Shown: in pieces, positions 25,146 to 34,185 of the stretch
Numbering within the stretch: position 1 is the first letter of the stretch
How the letters are laid out: each line of letters starts with the position of its first letter
NCBI RefSeq assembly: GCF_004023625.1
Contig: NZ_ML137709.1
Coordinates: 56,991 to 120,990 of the forward strand
DNA: 64,000 bases
Direction of reading: 5' to 3'
DNA from: Streptomyces cavernae
GTDB lineage: Bacteria > Actinomycetota > Actinomycetes > Streptomycetales > Streptomycetaceae
Notes under the pieces: generated by a model
Database searches by the model: none
Told to the model about the DNA's origin: nothing
The model's input: only the letters and a program-made list of their open reading frames with translations
Translations under genes and position numbers: made by a program

Positions 25146-26546
25146 ATGAACATGATCCGGGCGAGAGAGCGACTGGTTGTCATCGGCGGTGACGCGGCGG
25201 GGATGTCCGCCGCGTCCCAGGCGCGCCGTCTGAAGGGTCCCGACGAGCTGGAGATCGTGGCGTTCGAGCGGGGGCACTTCTCCTCGTACTCGGCGTGCGG
25301 CATCCCGTACTGGGTGGGCGGTGACGTCGCGGAACGGGACGACCTCATCGCGCGGACGCCGCAGGAGCACCGCGGACGCGGTATCGATCTGCGGATGCGC
25401 ACGGAGGTCACCGAACTGGACGTGCCGGGCGGCCGGGTCCGCTTCCGCGAACTCGAGTCGGGTGGGGAGTCCTGGCTGTCGTACGACCAGCTCGTGCTGG
25501 GCACGGGCGCCCGGCCGACGCGTCCGCCGCTGCCCGGCATAGACGCTCCCGGGGTGCACGGGGTGCAGACCCTCGACGACGGTCAGGCGCTGCTCGACAC
25601 CCTGGAGGGCCTGGAACTGACCCCGGGCCGGCGCGCGGTGGTGGTCGGTGCGGGCTACATCGGCGTGGAGATGGCCGAGGCGATGATGAACCGCGGCTAC
25701 GAGGTGACCGTCCTCAACCGGGGCCCCGAGCCCATGTCGACGCTCGATGCGGACATGGGCCGGCTGGTGCACCGGGCGATGACGGGCCTCGGCATCACGA
25801 TGGTCGACGACGCCGAGGTCACCGAGGTGCTCACCGACGGCGACGGGCGGGCCCGCGCGGTCCGCACCGAGGACGCCGAGTACCCGGCGGACGTGGTGAT
25901 CCTGGGCATCGGCGTGCGACCGGAGACGACGCTCGCCGAGGCCGCCGGGCTGCCGCTCGGCGAACACCGGGGGCTGCTGACCGACCAGGCGATGCGGGTG
26001 CGCGGGTACGAGAACCTCTGGGCGGGCGGCGACTGCGTCGAGGTGCTGGACCTCGTCTCGGGCCGCGAACGGCACATCGCGCTGGGCACCCACGCCAACA
26101 AGCACGGCCAGGTCATCGGCACCAACATCGGCGGCGGTTACGCCACGTTCCCCGGTGTCGTCGGCACCGCCGTCAGCAAGGTGTGCGACCTGGAGATCGC
26201 GAGGACAGGCCTGCGCGAGAAGGACGCGCGCCGGGCGGGCCTGCAGTACGAGAAGGTCGTCATCGAGTCGACGAGCCGCGCGGGCTACTACCCCGGGGCC
26301 GCCACCATGACCGTGAAGATGCTCGCCGAGCGCCGGACCGGGCGGCTGCTCGGGGTGCAGATCGTCGGCCGTGAGGGCGCCGCCAAGCGCGTCGACGTCG
26401 CCGCGGTCGCGCTGACCGCGGGAATGACCGTGGAACAGATGACGTCCCTGGACCTGGGATACGCCCCGCCGTTCTCCCCGGTGTGGGACCCGGTGCTGGT
26501 CGCGGCCCGCAAGGCGGTCGCGGCGGTACGAGCGGGACGGACCTGA
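25146..26546 (+). CDS. CoA-disulfide-reductase-like FAD/NAD(P) oxidoreductase
   Basis: A 466-residue class of pyridine-nucleotide-disulfide oxidoreductase with a single redox cysteine. FAD motif VVIGGDAAG (11-19), active-site SSYSACGIPYWVGG with Cys51, NAD(P) motif VVVGAGYIGVEMAE near 160, and a C-terminal dimerisation domain. This arrangement fits CoA-disulfide reductases and NADH oxidases. Streptomyces use mycothiol rather than CoA as main thiol, so the substrate is uncertain (a persulfide is possible). The gene stands alone, and no rhodanese domain is attached. Confidence 0.85.
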   Translation: MNMIRARERLVVIGGDAAGMSAASQARRLKGPDELEIVAFERGHFSSYSACGIPYWVGGDVAERDDLIARTPQEHRGRGIDLRMRTEVTELDVPGGRVRFRELESGGESWLSYDQLVLGTGARPTRPPLPGIDAPGVHGVQTLDDGQALLDTLEGLELTPGRRAVVVGAGYIGVEMAEAMMNRGYEVTVLNRGPEPMSTLDADMGRLVHRAMTGLGITMVDDAEVTEVLTDGDGRARAVRTEDAEYPADVVILGIGVRPETTLAEAAGLPLGEHRGLLTDQAMRVRGYENLWAGGDCVEVLDLVSGRERHIALGTHANKHGQVIGTNIGGGYATFPGVVGTAVSKVCDLEIARTGLREKDARRAGLQYEKVVIESTSRAGYYPGAATMTVKMLAERRTGRLLGVQIVGREGAAKRVDVAAVALTAGMTVEQMTSLDLGYAPPFSPVWDPVLVAARKAVAAVRAGRT

Positions 26547-26615
26547 CCCGCGGGCGCCGGGAGCCCGGAGGTCCGGGAGTCCGGAGGGGCACGCACGCGG
26601 GGGCACGCTGGGAGG

Positions 26616-26745
26616 CCTCACGCGCGTGACTTGCCTGAAGACCACGCGCGCGTGACTTGCCCGAAGACCACGCGCGCGTGACTTGCCCGAAGACCACGCG
26701 CGCGTGGCCTGTCCGAAGCACCACGCGCGCGTGCGCTCACGACGT
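26616..26745. repeat. 26 bp tandem array of CACGCGCGCGTG palindromes
   Basis: The unit CCACGCGCGCGTGACTTGCC plus CGAAGA repeats at 26642-26667, 26668-26693 and, with changes, 26694-26720. Partial copies stand at 26616-26641 and 26720-26745. Each unit has the 12 bp perfect palindrome CACGCGCGCGTG. The array fills the space between two convergent genes and may be a protein-binding array or a strong structural terminator. Confidence 0.85.
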
Positions 26746-26752
26746 GGCGGGG

Positions 26753-27085
26753 CTACGCCCCCTGGGCGGTTCCGTGGTGGGCCGGGTGCGGCGAGGTTCC
26801 GTTGATCTTCTCTATCGCCTGGCGGGCCTGGTCGGCCGGGGAACGGGGCAGGGAGGAGACGGCCGCGGGCGCGGCCTGGGGGCGCGCGTGGTGGCCCGGC
26901 TGCCGGCTGCGCAGCCGGTGGCTCGCGGCCTCGTCGAGGGTCACCGGGCGCTGCATCGTGGCGGCCAGGCGCGAGGCCTCCTGGCCGAGCGCGGCAATGT
27001 CCTCCCAGGGCAGGTGGAGTACCACGGCGAGTTCCGCCTCGCCGTCGGGTGTGGCGTGCAGCGACGGAATGCCTCGGTCGTTCAT
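26753..27085 (-). CDS. Conserved hypothetical protein
   Basis: A 110-residue soluble protein starting MNDRGIPSLHATPDGEAELAVVL. The first 55 residues look folded (VVLHLPWEDIAALGQEASRLAAT), and the rest is a His/Arg/Ala-rich disordered tail. The start is fixed by GAGGGGAA about 8 bases upstream of the ATG. It is divergent from the rhomboid gene 105 bases away. Homologues are, as I recall, common in Streptomyces without known function. Confidence 0.7.
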   Translation of the reverse strand: MNDRGIPSLHATPDGEAELAVVLHLPWEDIAALGQEASRLAATMQRPVTLDEAASHRLRSRQPGHHARPQAAPAAVSSLPRSPADQARQAIEKINGTSPHPAHHGTAQGA

Positions 27086-27190
27086 GGCCTGTTCCCCTCG
27101 GATTGCGAACGGTTGCCGACTCATACGCACCGTCACGCGCACGTGTTCACCGTCTCGATTCGCGGGACGCATCGGGGGCACACATTCCTT

Positions 27191-28012
27191 GTGGTCATCC
27201 CGGTCCATGACGTGAACCCCGTGCGCCGTACGCCCTATGTGACGTATGCGCTGATCGCCGCGAACATCCTGGTCTTCCTGACCATGCCCGGCGGCCCCCT
27301 CTCGCTGACGGGCGAGTCGGGGCTCGCGCAGCTGTGCCAGACGCACGCCTTCCTGGAGCGCTGGGCGGCCGTACCGCGCGAGCTGATCCACGACCAGTTG
27401 CCGCGGCTCGTCCCCACCGGCGAGATCGGCGCGAGCAGGTCCGGCCCCGGCTGCGTGGTGGGTCCGCCCGGCTACGACAAGTCGCCCCCGCTGTCCGCGC
27501 TCTCGGCGATGTTCCTGCACGGCGGCTGGCTGCACCTGCTCGGCAACATGCTCTTCCTGCTGATCTTCGGCAACAACATCGAGGACCGCCTCGGCCACGT
27601 CCGGTTCCTGCTGTTCTACGCGGCGTGCGGCTACGCGGCGACCTATGCGTACGCGCTGGTCAACGCCGATTCCAGTGAACCGCTGATCGGCGCCTCGGGG
27701 GCGATCGCGGGCGTGCTGGGCGCTTACCTGGTGCTGTATCCGAAGGCCAGGATCTGGGTCCTCGTACCCTTCCTGATCTTCCTGCCGTTGCGGTTGCCGG
27801 CCTGGCTGGTGCTGGGCTTCTGGTTCGGCCTGCAGGCCTGGTACTCGTCGGGCGGCGCCGTCTCCGACGCCGGGACGGTGGCGTACCTGGCGCATGTGGC
27901 CGGCTTCGTCGTGGGGATGCTGCTGGCGTGGCCGTTGCGCCCCGGGACCCCGCCGCCGCCCGAGCCGCGCGGTCTGCTGTTCGGCAGGAGAGCGCGGCCC
28001 GGCCTGCAGTGA
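27191..28012 (+). CDS. Rhomboid family intramembrane serine protease
   Basis: A 273-residue integral membrane protease with about six to seven helices. The catalytic serine is in LIGASGAIAG (Ser169), the catalytic histidine in AHVAGFVVG (His235), and the HLLGNM motif (Asn119) completes the oxyanion site. A soluble loop of about 70 residues follows the first helix. Rhomboids cleave transmembrane helices of partner proteins; the substrate is unknown. The GTG at 27191 was taken because it places the first helix near the N-terminus as usual. Convergent with hemE, 5 bases apart. Confidence 0.9.
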   Translation: MVIPVHDVNPVRRTPYVTYALIAANILVFLTMPGGPLSLTGESGLAQLCQTHAFLERWAAVPRELIHDQLPRLVPTGEIGASRSGPGCVVGPPGYDKSPPLSALSAMFLHGGWLHLLGNMLFLLIFGNNIEDRLGHVRFLLFYAACGYAATYAYALVNADSSEPLIGASGAIAGVLGAYLVLYPKARIWVLVPFLIFLPLRLPAWLVLGFWFGLQAWYSSGGAVSDAGTVAYLAHVAGFVVGMLLAWPLRPGTPPPPEPRGLLFGRRARPGLQ

Positions 28013-28017
28013 CGGCG

Positions 28018-29085
28018 TCAGCGGGCGGTACGGGTGTGCACGTGCTCCACGAGACGGGTCAGGGCGTCCGGGTCCGTGCTGGGCATGACGCCGTGGCCGA
28101 GGTTGAAGACATGGCCCTCGAGGCCTGCGGCGGAGTCGAGGACCTCGCGGGTCTTCGCCTCGACCGCCTCGGTGGAGGCGAACAGGACGGTGGGGTCGAG
28201 GTTGCCCTGGAGCGCCTTGCCGGGGCCGACCCGCCGGGCCGCCTCGTCCAGGGGCACGCGCCAGTCGACGCCGACGACGTCCGCGCCCGCCTCACCCATG
28301 AGGCCGAGCAGCTCACCGGTGCCCACGCCGAAGTGGATGCGCGGAACGCCGTACGGGCGCACGGCCTCGAAGACCTTGCTCGACGCGGGCATGACCGAGC
28401 GCCGGTAGTCGGCGGGCGCGAGCGCCCCGACCCAGGAGTCGAAAAGCTGGATCGCGGAGGCGCCCGCCTCGATCTGCACCTTGAGGAAGGCGGCGGTGAT
28501 CTCCGCGAGCCGGTCGAGGAGATCGGCCCACAGCTGCGGGTCGCCGTACATGATCGCCTTGGCGTTCTCGTAGGTGCGTGACGGGCCGCCCTCGACGAGA
28601 TAGCTCGCGAGCGTGAAGGGCGCGCCGGCGAAACCGATCAGCGGGGTCTCCCCCAGTTCGGCCGTGAGCAGCCGGATCGCCTCGGTGATGTAGGGGACGT
28701 CGTCGGGCGTGAGGTCGCGGAGCCGGGCGAGGTCGGCGCGGGTGCGGACGGGGTTCTCGACCACCGGGCCGACGCCGGGCTTGATGTCCAGGTCGATGCC
28801 GATGGCCTTCAGCGGTACGACGATGTCGCTGAAGAAGATCGCCGCGTCCACGTTGTGCCGGCGCACCGGCTGCAGCGTGATCTCGGTGACCAGCTCGGGC
28901 CGCATGCAGGACTCCAGCATGGGGATGCCCTCGCGCACCTTGCGGTACTCCGGCAGAGACCGCCCGGCCTGCCGCATGAACCACACCGGCGTGTGCGGCA
29001 CGGGTTCACGCCGGCACGCCTTGAGGAAGGCGGAGTCGTACGCGGCTGTCGGCTGGGGGCCCGTAGGGCGGTCGTTCGCGCTCAC
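28018..29085 (-). CDS. hemE: Uroporphyrinogen decarboxylase HemE
   Basis: A cytosolic enzyme that decarboxylates uroporphyrinogen III to coproporphyrinogen III, the branch step feeding HemG and HemQ. The 355-residue protein has the family signature [17 protein letters not shown] near residue 31 and [17 protein letters not shown] near 145. The start is the GTG at 29085 (VSANDRPTG); the longer open frame runs into the divergent upstream region. The nearby hemG and hemQ lie on the same strand about 4 kb away but with other genes between, so it is transcribed separately. Confidence 0.95.
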   Translation of the reverse strand: MSANDRPTGPQPTAAYDSAFLKACRREPVPHTPVWFMRQAGRSLPEYRKVREGIPMLESCMRPELVTEITLQPVRRHNVDAAIFFSDIVVPLKAIGIDLDIKPGVGPVVENPVRTRADLARLRDLTPDDVPYITEAIRLLTAELGETPLIGFAGAPFTLASYLVEGGPSRTYENAKAIMYGDPQLWADLLDRLAEITAAFLKVQIEAGASAIQLFDSWVGALAPADYRRSVMPASSKVFEAVRPYGVPRIHFGVGTGELLGLMGEAGADVVGVDWRVPLDEAARRVGPGKALQGNLDPTVLFASTEAVEAKTREVLDSAAGLEGHVFNLGHGVMPSTDPDALTRLVEHVHTRTAR

Positions 29086-29266
29086 GCGGAAAGTCTCGCA
29101 CGGCGCCAAGACCCCGGAAGCCCGGCCCTGGTGGGCGCCAACCCGCACTCCGCCGGTCAAACCCCGCGAGGCCACTTGTTTCGTTCGCGGAGGGCGATCC
29201 GGACAGTGTCCCCGCGCACGGGTGTCCTCCCTGCGCGAAGCCGTGGTTCCCCTTACTCTTCCCCGC

Positions 29267-29935
29267 ATGGCTGCGGCTCAGGGACGACTGTCGGACGGCG
29301 CTGGCGGAATGGACGACGCGAAGGAGGGGGACCGCGATGCGATGGCGACGGCACCGCGGCCTTTCCGCGCGGCCGTCGACGCGTTGCGGACCGCCCGGCT
29401 GCGACCGGAGCTCGAAATGGAACCGACGCGCCCGCCACAGCGCCTCGCCCCGTACGCGTACGCCCTGGAGGCCGCGGTCGTCGACGGTGACGAGGACCTG
29501 GCCGACGGCCGCCTCGTCCTGCTGCACGACCCGGCCGGTCACGACGCCTGGCACGGCACGTTCCGCCTGGTGACGTTGGTGCGCGCGGAGCTGGAACCGG
29601 AGATGGCCACCGATCCGTTGCTCCCCGACGTGTGCTGGTCCTGGCTGACCGGCGCGCTGACGTCCCGCGGCCTCGGCTACGGCGAGGCCAGCGGCACGGT
29701 CACGCGCGCCGGCTCGCACTACTTCGGCGGCCTGGCCGACCGTCCCGCCGCCTCCCAGATCGAGATCCGGGCGTCCTGGACCCCTCGCGAGGGGCTCGGC
29801 GGCGTCCCGGACACCGCCTCCCACCTCGCCGCGTGGTGCGAGCTGCTGTGCCAGGTCGCCGGCCTGCCCCCGGCGGGCCCGGGCGACGGATCGGTGGTCA
29901 CCCTGCCCCAGCGCAGAGGCCCGCAGCCCCGCTGA
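29267..29935 (+). CDS. DUF3000 domain protein
   Basis: A 222-residue soluble protein of an actinobacterial family of unknown function. The conserved part starts at about residue 30 ([18 protein letters not shown]) and includes [33 protein letters not shown] and SHYFGGL. The N-terminal 25 residues are variable. Starts at 29309 and 29342 are also possible; the strongest ribosome site (AAGGAGGGGG, 29321-29330) favours the last. Divergent from hemE, with a terminator hairpin right after the stop. Confidence 0.8.
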   Translation: MAAAQGRLSDGAGGMDDAKEGDRDAMATAPRPFRAAVDALRTARLRPELEMEPTRPPQRLAPYAYALEAAVVDGDEDLADGRLVLLHDPAGHDAWHGTFRLVTLVRAELEPEMATDPLLPDVCWSWLTGALTSRGLGYGEASGTVTRAGSHYFGGLADRPAASQIEIRASWTPREGLGGVPDTASHLAAWCELLCQVAGLPPAGPGDGSVVTLPQRRGPQPR

Positions 29936-29972
29936 GACCCAACCACCGAGCAATCACCAAGCACCAAGCACG

Positions 29973-30001
29973 AAGGGCGGGCGCCCCAGGCGCCCGCCCT
30001 T
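29973..30001 (+). terminator. Terminator after the DUF3000 gene
   Basis: A perfect 13 bp stem (29973-29985 with 29989-30001) with a 3-base loop, ending in TTT. Confidence 0.8.
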
Positions 30002-30198
30002 TCACATGCCCACGCTCCGCACCCGCGCCCCGCAAACCGCGCCCCGCGCCCCGCGCGCCCCCGCACCGCCCACGACGTTTTGTCGATTCGACCACTTTCG
30101 TGCGCGTAACGACTCGGATCGACCCGGTTCGACCTCCGCGTGATCGACCGTGCGTCCGAATTGCACAGATTGTTACTCACTAAATCGTGATCTTTCTC

Positions 30199-30226
30199 TA
30201 AAGGCGGACGGGTTTGGTGCCGAAGA
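30199..30226 (+). promoter_or_regulatory. Sigma-WhiG (FliA-like) promoter of whiI
   Basis: TAAA at 30199-30202 and GCCGAAGA at 30219-30226 are separated by 16 bases. This matches the WhiG/FliA consensus TAAA-N(14-16)-GCCGATAA with one mismatch in the -10 block. It ends 40 bases before the whiI start. whiI transcription is known to depend on WhiG in S. coelicolor. Confidence 0.8.
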
Positions 30227-30266
30227 CGTCTGTGACCTTGGTTCCGTCCCTTCCCCAGGAGGCCTG

Positions 30267-30929
30267 GTGTCCGTTCTCCTCGAGCAGCCCGCAAGCCTGG
30301 TCGCCTACCGCCCGAACAAGCCGACCGCCATGGTGGTCGTGGCGGACCCCCGGGTCCGCTCCACCGTCACCCGTCACCTCTGGGCGCTCGGAGTGCGCGA
30401 TGTCATCGAGGCGTCGTCCATCGCGGAGGCCCGTCCCCGTATCGGCAACCCGCGCGACATCTGCGTCGCCGACGTCCACCTGCCGGACGGCTCCGGCCTC
30501 ACCCTGCTGTCGGAGACCCGCGCCGCGGGCTGGCCCAACGGCCTCGCCCTCTCCGCCGCCGACGACATCGGCGCCGTACGCAACGCCCTGGCGGGCGGTG
30601 TGAAGGGCTACGTCGTCACCGGTACGCGCACCAACGTCGGGCTCCCCACCCGGCCCGGTGCCGCTCCCATCGGTGCCGCCGCCGCGCGGATGCACCGCCG
30701 CCCCCCGGGTGCCCCGAGCCACCCGGGCGGCTACCGCGAACTGTCCGGCCGTGAGGTCGAGGTCCTGCGACTGGTCGCGGAAGGCCAGTCCAACAAGGCC
30801 ATCGGCGTCTCCATGGGCCTGTCCGCACTGACCGTCAAGAGCCACCTCGCCCGGATCGCCCGCAAGCTCGGCACGGGCGACCGCGCGGGAATGGTCGCCG
30901 TGGCACTGCGCACCGGGATCATCCACTGA
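30267..30929 (+). CDS. whiI: Sporulation response regulator WhiI
   Basis: An atypical response regulator of 220 residues needed for late aerial-hypha differentiation; it acts with BldM at its target promoters. A receiver domain (about 20-120) precedes a LuxR-type helix-turn-helix (158-215: LSGREVEVLRLVAEGQSNKAIG). The acid pocket is degenerate: only D27 remains where two acidic residues are normal. The phosphoacceptor-equivalent D69 and K113 are present. No kinase gene is adjacent. Start is GTG with AGGAGG four bases upstream. Identity rests on the sequence, the WhiG-type promoter and the neighbours. Confidence 0.9.
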   Translation: MSVLLEQPASLVAYRPNKPTAMVVVADPRVRSTVTRHLWALGVRDVIEASSIAEARPRIGNPRDICVADVHLPDGSGLTLLSETRAAGWPNGLALSAADDIGAVRNALAGGVKGYVVTGTRTNVGLPTRPGAAPIGAAAARMHRRPPGAPSHPGGYRELSGREVEVLRLVAEGQSNKAIGVSMGLSALTVKSHLARIARKLGTGDRAGMVAVALRTGIIH

Positions 30930-31145
30930 CCACCGGATCGCCCATTGCCCACCACCCCACCGACTCCACCGACCCCGACGACCCCACCGCCCGCCGCCCA
31001 CCGCGGCACAGTCGGCCGCAGACCGCGGCTCTCCCCACGCACACCAGGATCATCAACTGACACGTGACTTGTTTACGCCCTTGAAGCGCCCGTGGACGGA
31101 ACGTTACGTCGGCGGGCGCTGTGCATGCCCGGATACCCTTGACAG

Positions 31146-32456
31146 GTGACCGACGCCCAAGAGACCGCAGCAGACAGTCCACTGCGAACCACCGGAGGCG
31201 CCCCTCCGGACGACGGCGGCTCTGGCGGCGCCGGCGGCCTTGTCGACAAGACGCCGATCCCCCTGCTCGAGCCCCAGGAGGGCATCCCGCCCGTCATCGC
31301 CGACGAGGCCTCGCTCGCCGAGATGATCTCCGCCTTCGCGGCGGGCAGCGGCCCCGTGGCCGTGGACGCCGAGCGAGCCTCCGGCTACCGCTACGGCCAG
31401 CGCGCCTATCTGGTGCAGCTGCGCCGCGAGGGCGCCGGCACCGCGCTGATCGACCCGGTCGCCTGCCCCGATCTCACCGGCCTGGGCTCGGAGATCTCCG
31501 GTGTGGAGTGGGTCCTGCACGCGGCCACCCAGGACCTGCCCTGCCTCCGCGAAATAGGCATGGTCCCCTCCCGCCTCTTCGACACCGAGCTCGCCGGCCG
31601 GCTCGCCGGATTCCCGCGGGTCGGCCTCGGCGCGATGGTCGAAGGGGTGCTGGGCTATGTACTCGAGAAGGGACACTCCGCGGTCGACTGGTCGACCCGG
31701 CCCCTGCCCGAGCCCTGGCTGCGCTACGCCGCTCTCGACGTCGAGCTGCTGGTCGACCTGCGGGACGCCCTGGAGAAGGAGTTGGACCGCCAGGGCAAGC
31801 TGGAGTGGGCCCGGCAGGAGTTCGAGGCGATCGCGTCGGCGCCGCCGGCGGAGCCGCGCAAGGACCCTTGGCGCCGCACCTCCGGCATGCACAAGGTGCG
31901 CCGACGTCGGCAGATGGCCGTGGTGCGCGAACTGTGGGAGACCCGGGACAAGATCGCGCGACGCCGTGACATCTCCCCCGGCAAGGTGATCGGGGACGCG
32001 GCGATCGTCGAAGCCGCGCTGGCCATGCCGGCCAATGTGCACGCGCTGGCCGGGCTGAACGGCTTCGGGCACCGCATGGGCCGTCGCCAGCTGGAGCAGT
32101 GGCAGGCGGCCGTGGACCGCGCGAAGGCGCTGCCGGACACCGAGCTGCCGCAGCCCGGCCAGCCGGTGGCCGGCCCCCCGCCGCCGCGGGCGTGGGCGGA
32201 CAAGGACCCGGCTGCCGCGGCCCGTCTCTCGGCCGCGCGCGCGGCGGTCTCGGCGCTCGCCGAGGCCCTGGCGATGCCGCAGGAGAACCTGATCGCGCCG
32301 GACACCGTGCGCCGTGTGTGCTGGGAGCCGCCCGCGACACCCGACGCCGAGTCGGTGGGCGCCACCCTGGCCGGACTCGGGGCCAGGCCGTGGCAGGTCG
32401 AGCAGGTCACACCGGTACTGGTGAAAGCACTCCAGACCAGGGCACCGGGGGTCTGA
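31146..32456 (+). CDS. rnd: Ribonuclease D-like 3'-5' exonuclease with HRDC domain
   Basis: A 436-residue nuclease of the DEDD superfamily. The exonuclease domain (about 55-225) has the first acidic motif AVDAERASGYRYGQRAYLVQ and a later LRYAALDVELLVDLR motif. An HRDC domain (about 255-330, MAVVRELWETRDKIARR) should bind RNA. RNase D trims tRNA 3' ends in E. coli; in actinobacteria the role is less studied. The start is a GTG. The N-terminal 40 residues are disordered. A second HRDC-like region near the C-terminus is likely. Confidence 0.88.
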   Translation: MTDAQETAADSPLRTTGGAPPDDGGSGGAGGLVDKTPIPLLEPQEGIPPVIADEASLAEMISAFAAGSGPVAVDAERASGYRYGQRAYLVQLRREGAGTALIDPVACPDLTGLGSEISGVEWVLHAATQDLPCLREIGMVPSRLFDTELAGRLAGFPRVGLGAMVEGVLGYVLEKGHSAVDWSTRPLPEPWLRYAALDVELLVDLRDALEKELDRQGKLEWARQEFEAIASAPPAEPRKDPWRRTSGMHKVRRRRQMAVVRELWETRDKIARRRDISPGKVIGDAAIVEAALAMPANVHALAGLNGFGHRMGRRQLEQWQAAVDRAKALPDTELPQPGQPVAGPPPPRAWADKDPAAAARLSAARAAVSALAEALAMPQENLIAPDTVRRVCWEPPATPDAESVGATLAGLGARPWQVEQVTPVLVKALQTRAPGV

Positions 32457-32967
32457 CCGCACTGGCTGGGGTTCGGGGGCACCGACGACCGACGCCCCTT
32501 GCAGCGGGAGATGCCGAATCGAAGAGCCGAACCGGGGAAGCCGAACCACCGGACAAGCCGAGTCGGAGAAGGTGAACCGAAGAAGCCGTTTCGAGAAAGC
32601 GGCGAAATCGCGCCAAGATCCGTGCCCCTGAGCGAGCCGGATGGGCCCGGACCTCGTGCCGGACCGGCGGAGGAGTACCTGCCCGTCCGGCGACTCCCGT
32701 CCGTCCGGCGATCCCGTCCGTCCGGCCATCGAGGACGAGGCCGTTCAGGCCGGTACGGGAGCCGGAGGCCGAGGCCGGAACGGGACGAGCGGGCACAAGC
32801 CCGCCGAACGGGTGGTCTTCCGGCACCTTGCCCCTGCTCAGCGATGTGACCTTCAACGCTCCAGTCGAGAGGACTGGGCAGCATGGTTACCCACAAGTAG
32901 CATGGGGAGGTGAGCGCGCGCTCAGGCGCGTACGCAGCAGCCGTCCCGCATCTGGAGGAGAGCCATC
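32457..32967. other. Gene-free 511 bp upstream of fadA
   Basis: The first half contains degenerate GCCGAACC/GAAGCCGA direct repeats (about 32505-32600). The second half is mixed sequence leading to the fad operon, with a possible operator at 32886-32901 and the ribosome site GGAGGAG before the GTG start. No gene is supported on either strand. Confidence 0.6.
32886..32901 (+). promoter_or_regulatory. Possible operator of the fadAB operon
   Basis: GTTACCCACAAGTAGC is an imperfect dyad (TAC-N6-GTA) 67 bases before the fadA start. Its form is like operators of TetR-type fatty-acid regulators of actinobacteria. The assignment is from position and dyad shape only. Confidence 0.35.
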
Positions 32968-34185
32968 GTGCCTCGTACCGTCAGGGACGTCGTCTTCGTC
33001 GACGGCGTCCGCACCCCGTTCGGCAAGGCGGGCCCGAAGGGCATCTACCACGAGACCCGCGCCGACGACCTCGTCGTGAAGGCCATCCGGGAGCTGCTGC
33101 GCCGCAACCCCGGTCTCGACCCGAAGAAGATCGACGAGGTCGCCATCGCCGCGACCACGCAGATCGGCGACCAGGGCCTGACCATCGGCCGCACCGCGGG
33201 CATCCTGTCGGGTCTGCCGCAGTCCGTGCCCGGCTACTCGATCGACCGCATGTGCGCCGGCGCGCTCACCGCCGTAACCACCACCGCGGGCTCCATCGCG
33301 TTCGGCGCGTACGACGCCGTCATCGCCGGTGGTGTCGAGCACATGGGCCGTCACCCCATGGGTGAGGGCGTGGACCCGAACCCGCGGTTCGTCTCCGAGA
33401 AGCTGGTCGACGAGTCGGCCCTGTTCATGGGCATGACCGCGGAGAACCTGCACGACCGCTACCCGCACATCACCAAGCAGCGCGCCGACGAATACGCCGT
33501 GCGCTCGCAGGAGAAGGCCGCCAAGGCGTACGCCAACGGCAAGATCCAGCAGGACCTGGTGCCGATCTCGGTGCGCCGGACGAACCCCGAGGGGGGCGAG
33601 ACGGGCTGGGGCCTGGTCACCGCCGACGAGCCGATGCGTCCGGGGACGACCCTGGAGAACCTGGCGGGCCTCAAGACGCCGTTCCGCGTCCACGGCCGGG
33701 TCACCGCCGGTAACGCGGCCGGTCTCAACGACGGCGCCACGGCCTCGATCATCGCCTCCGAGGAGTTCGCCCGCGAGAACGGCCTCCCGGTCAAGATGCG
33801 CCTGGTCTCCTACGCCTTCGCGGGCGTCGAGCCGGAGGTCATGGGCTACGGCCCGATCCCGGCGACGGAGAAGGCGCTCGCCAAGGCGGGCCTGTCCATC
33901 GAGGACATCAACCTCTTCGAGATCAACGAGGCCTTCGCCGTCCAGGTCTTGGCGTTCCTCGACCACTACGGCATCGCGGACGACGACGAGCGCGTCAACC
34001 AGTACGGCGGCGCGATCGCCTTCGGTCACCCGCTGGCATCCTCGGGTGTCCGTCTGATGACGCAGCTGGCCCGCCAGTTCGAGGAGCAGCCGCAGGTCCG
34101 CTACGGCCTGACCACCATGTGCGTCGGCTTCGGCATGGGCGCGACGGTCATCTGGGAGAACCCGAACTTCGAGGGGGACAAGTGA
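32968..34185 (+). CDS. fadA: Acetyl-CoA C-acyltransferase (3-ketoacyl-CoA thiolase)
   Basis: A thiolase of 405 residues that cleaves 3-ketoacyl-CoA in the last step of beta-oxidation. The active-site nucleophile is in YSIDRMCAGALTAV (near residue 94), and the C-terminal catalytic pair is in GGAIAFGHPLASSG (His) and MCVGFGMGA (Cys). The N-terminus RDVVFVDGVRTPFGK is typical. It starts with GTG after GGAGGAG and overlaps the next gene by GTGA, so FadA and FadB are made together, probably as a complex. Confidence 0.95.
   Translation: MPRTVRDVVFVDGVRTPFGKAGPKGIYHETRADDLVVKAIRELLRRNPGLDPKKIDEVAIAATTQIGDQGLTIGRTAGILSGLPQSVPGYSIDRMCAGALTAVTTTAGSIAFGAYDAVIAGGVEHMGRHPMGEGVDPNPRFVSEKLVDESALFMGMTAENLHDRYPHITKQRADEYAVRSQEKAAKAYANGKIQQDLVPISVRRTNPEGGETGWGLVTADEPMRPGTTLENLAGLKTPFRVHGRVTAGNAAGLNDGATASIIASEEFARENGLPVKMRLVSYAFAGVEPEVMGYGPIPATEKALAKAGLSIEDINLFEINEAFAVQVLAFLDHYGIADDDERVNQYGGAIAFGHPLASSGVRLMTQLARQFEEQPQVRYGLTTMCVGFGMGATVIWENPNFEGDK

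Larger units (their letters stand above)
29936..30266. other. Gene-free 331 bp: terminator and whiI promoter region
   Basis: This holds the hairpin at 29973-30001, a C-rich stretch, then an AT-richer segment from about 30070 that leads to the sigma-WhiG-like promoter at 30199-30226. No gene is supported. Confidence 0.7.

Noticed and set aside
26616..26745. CRISPR-like spacing of repeats
   Set aside because: The repeats are directly adjacent with no unique spacers, and no cas genes are present. The same holds for the arrays at 39663 and 41956.
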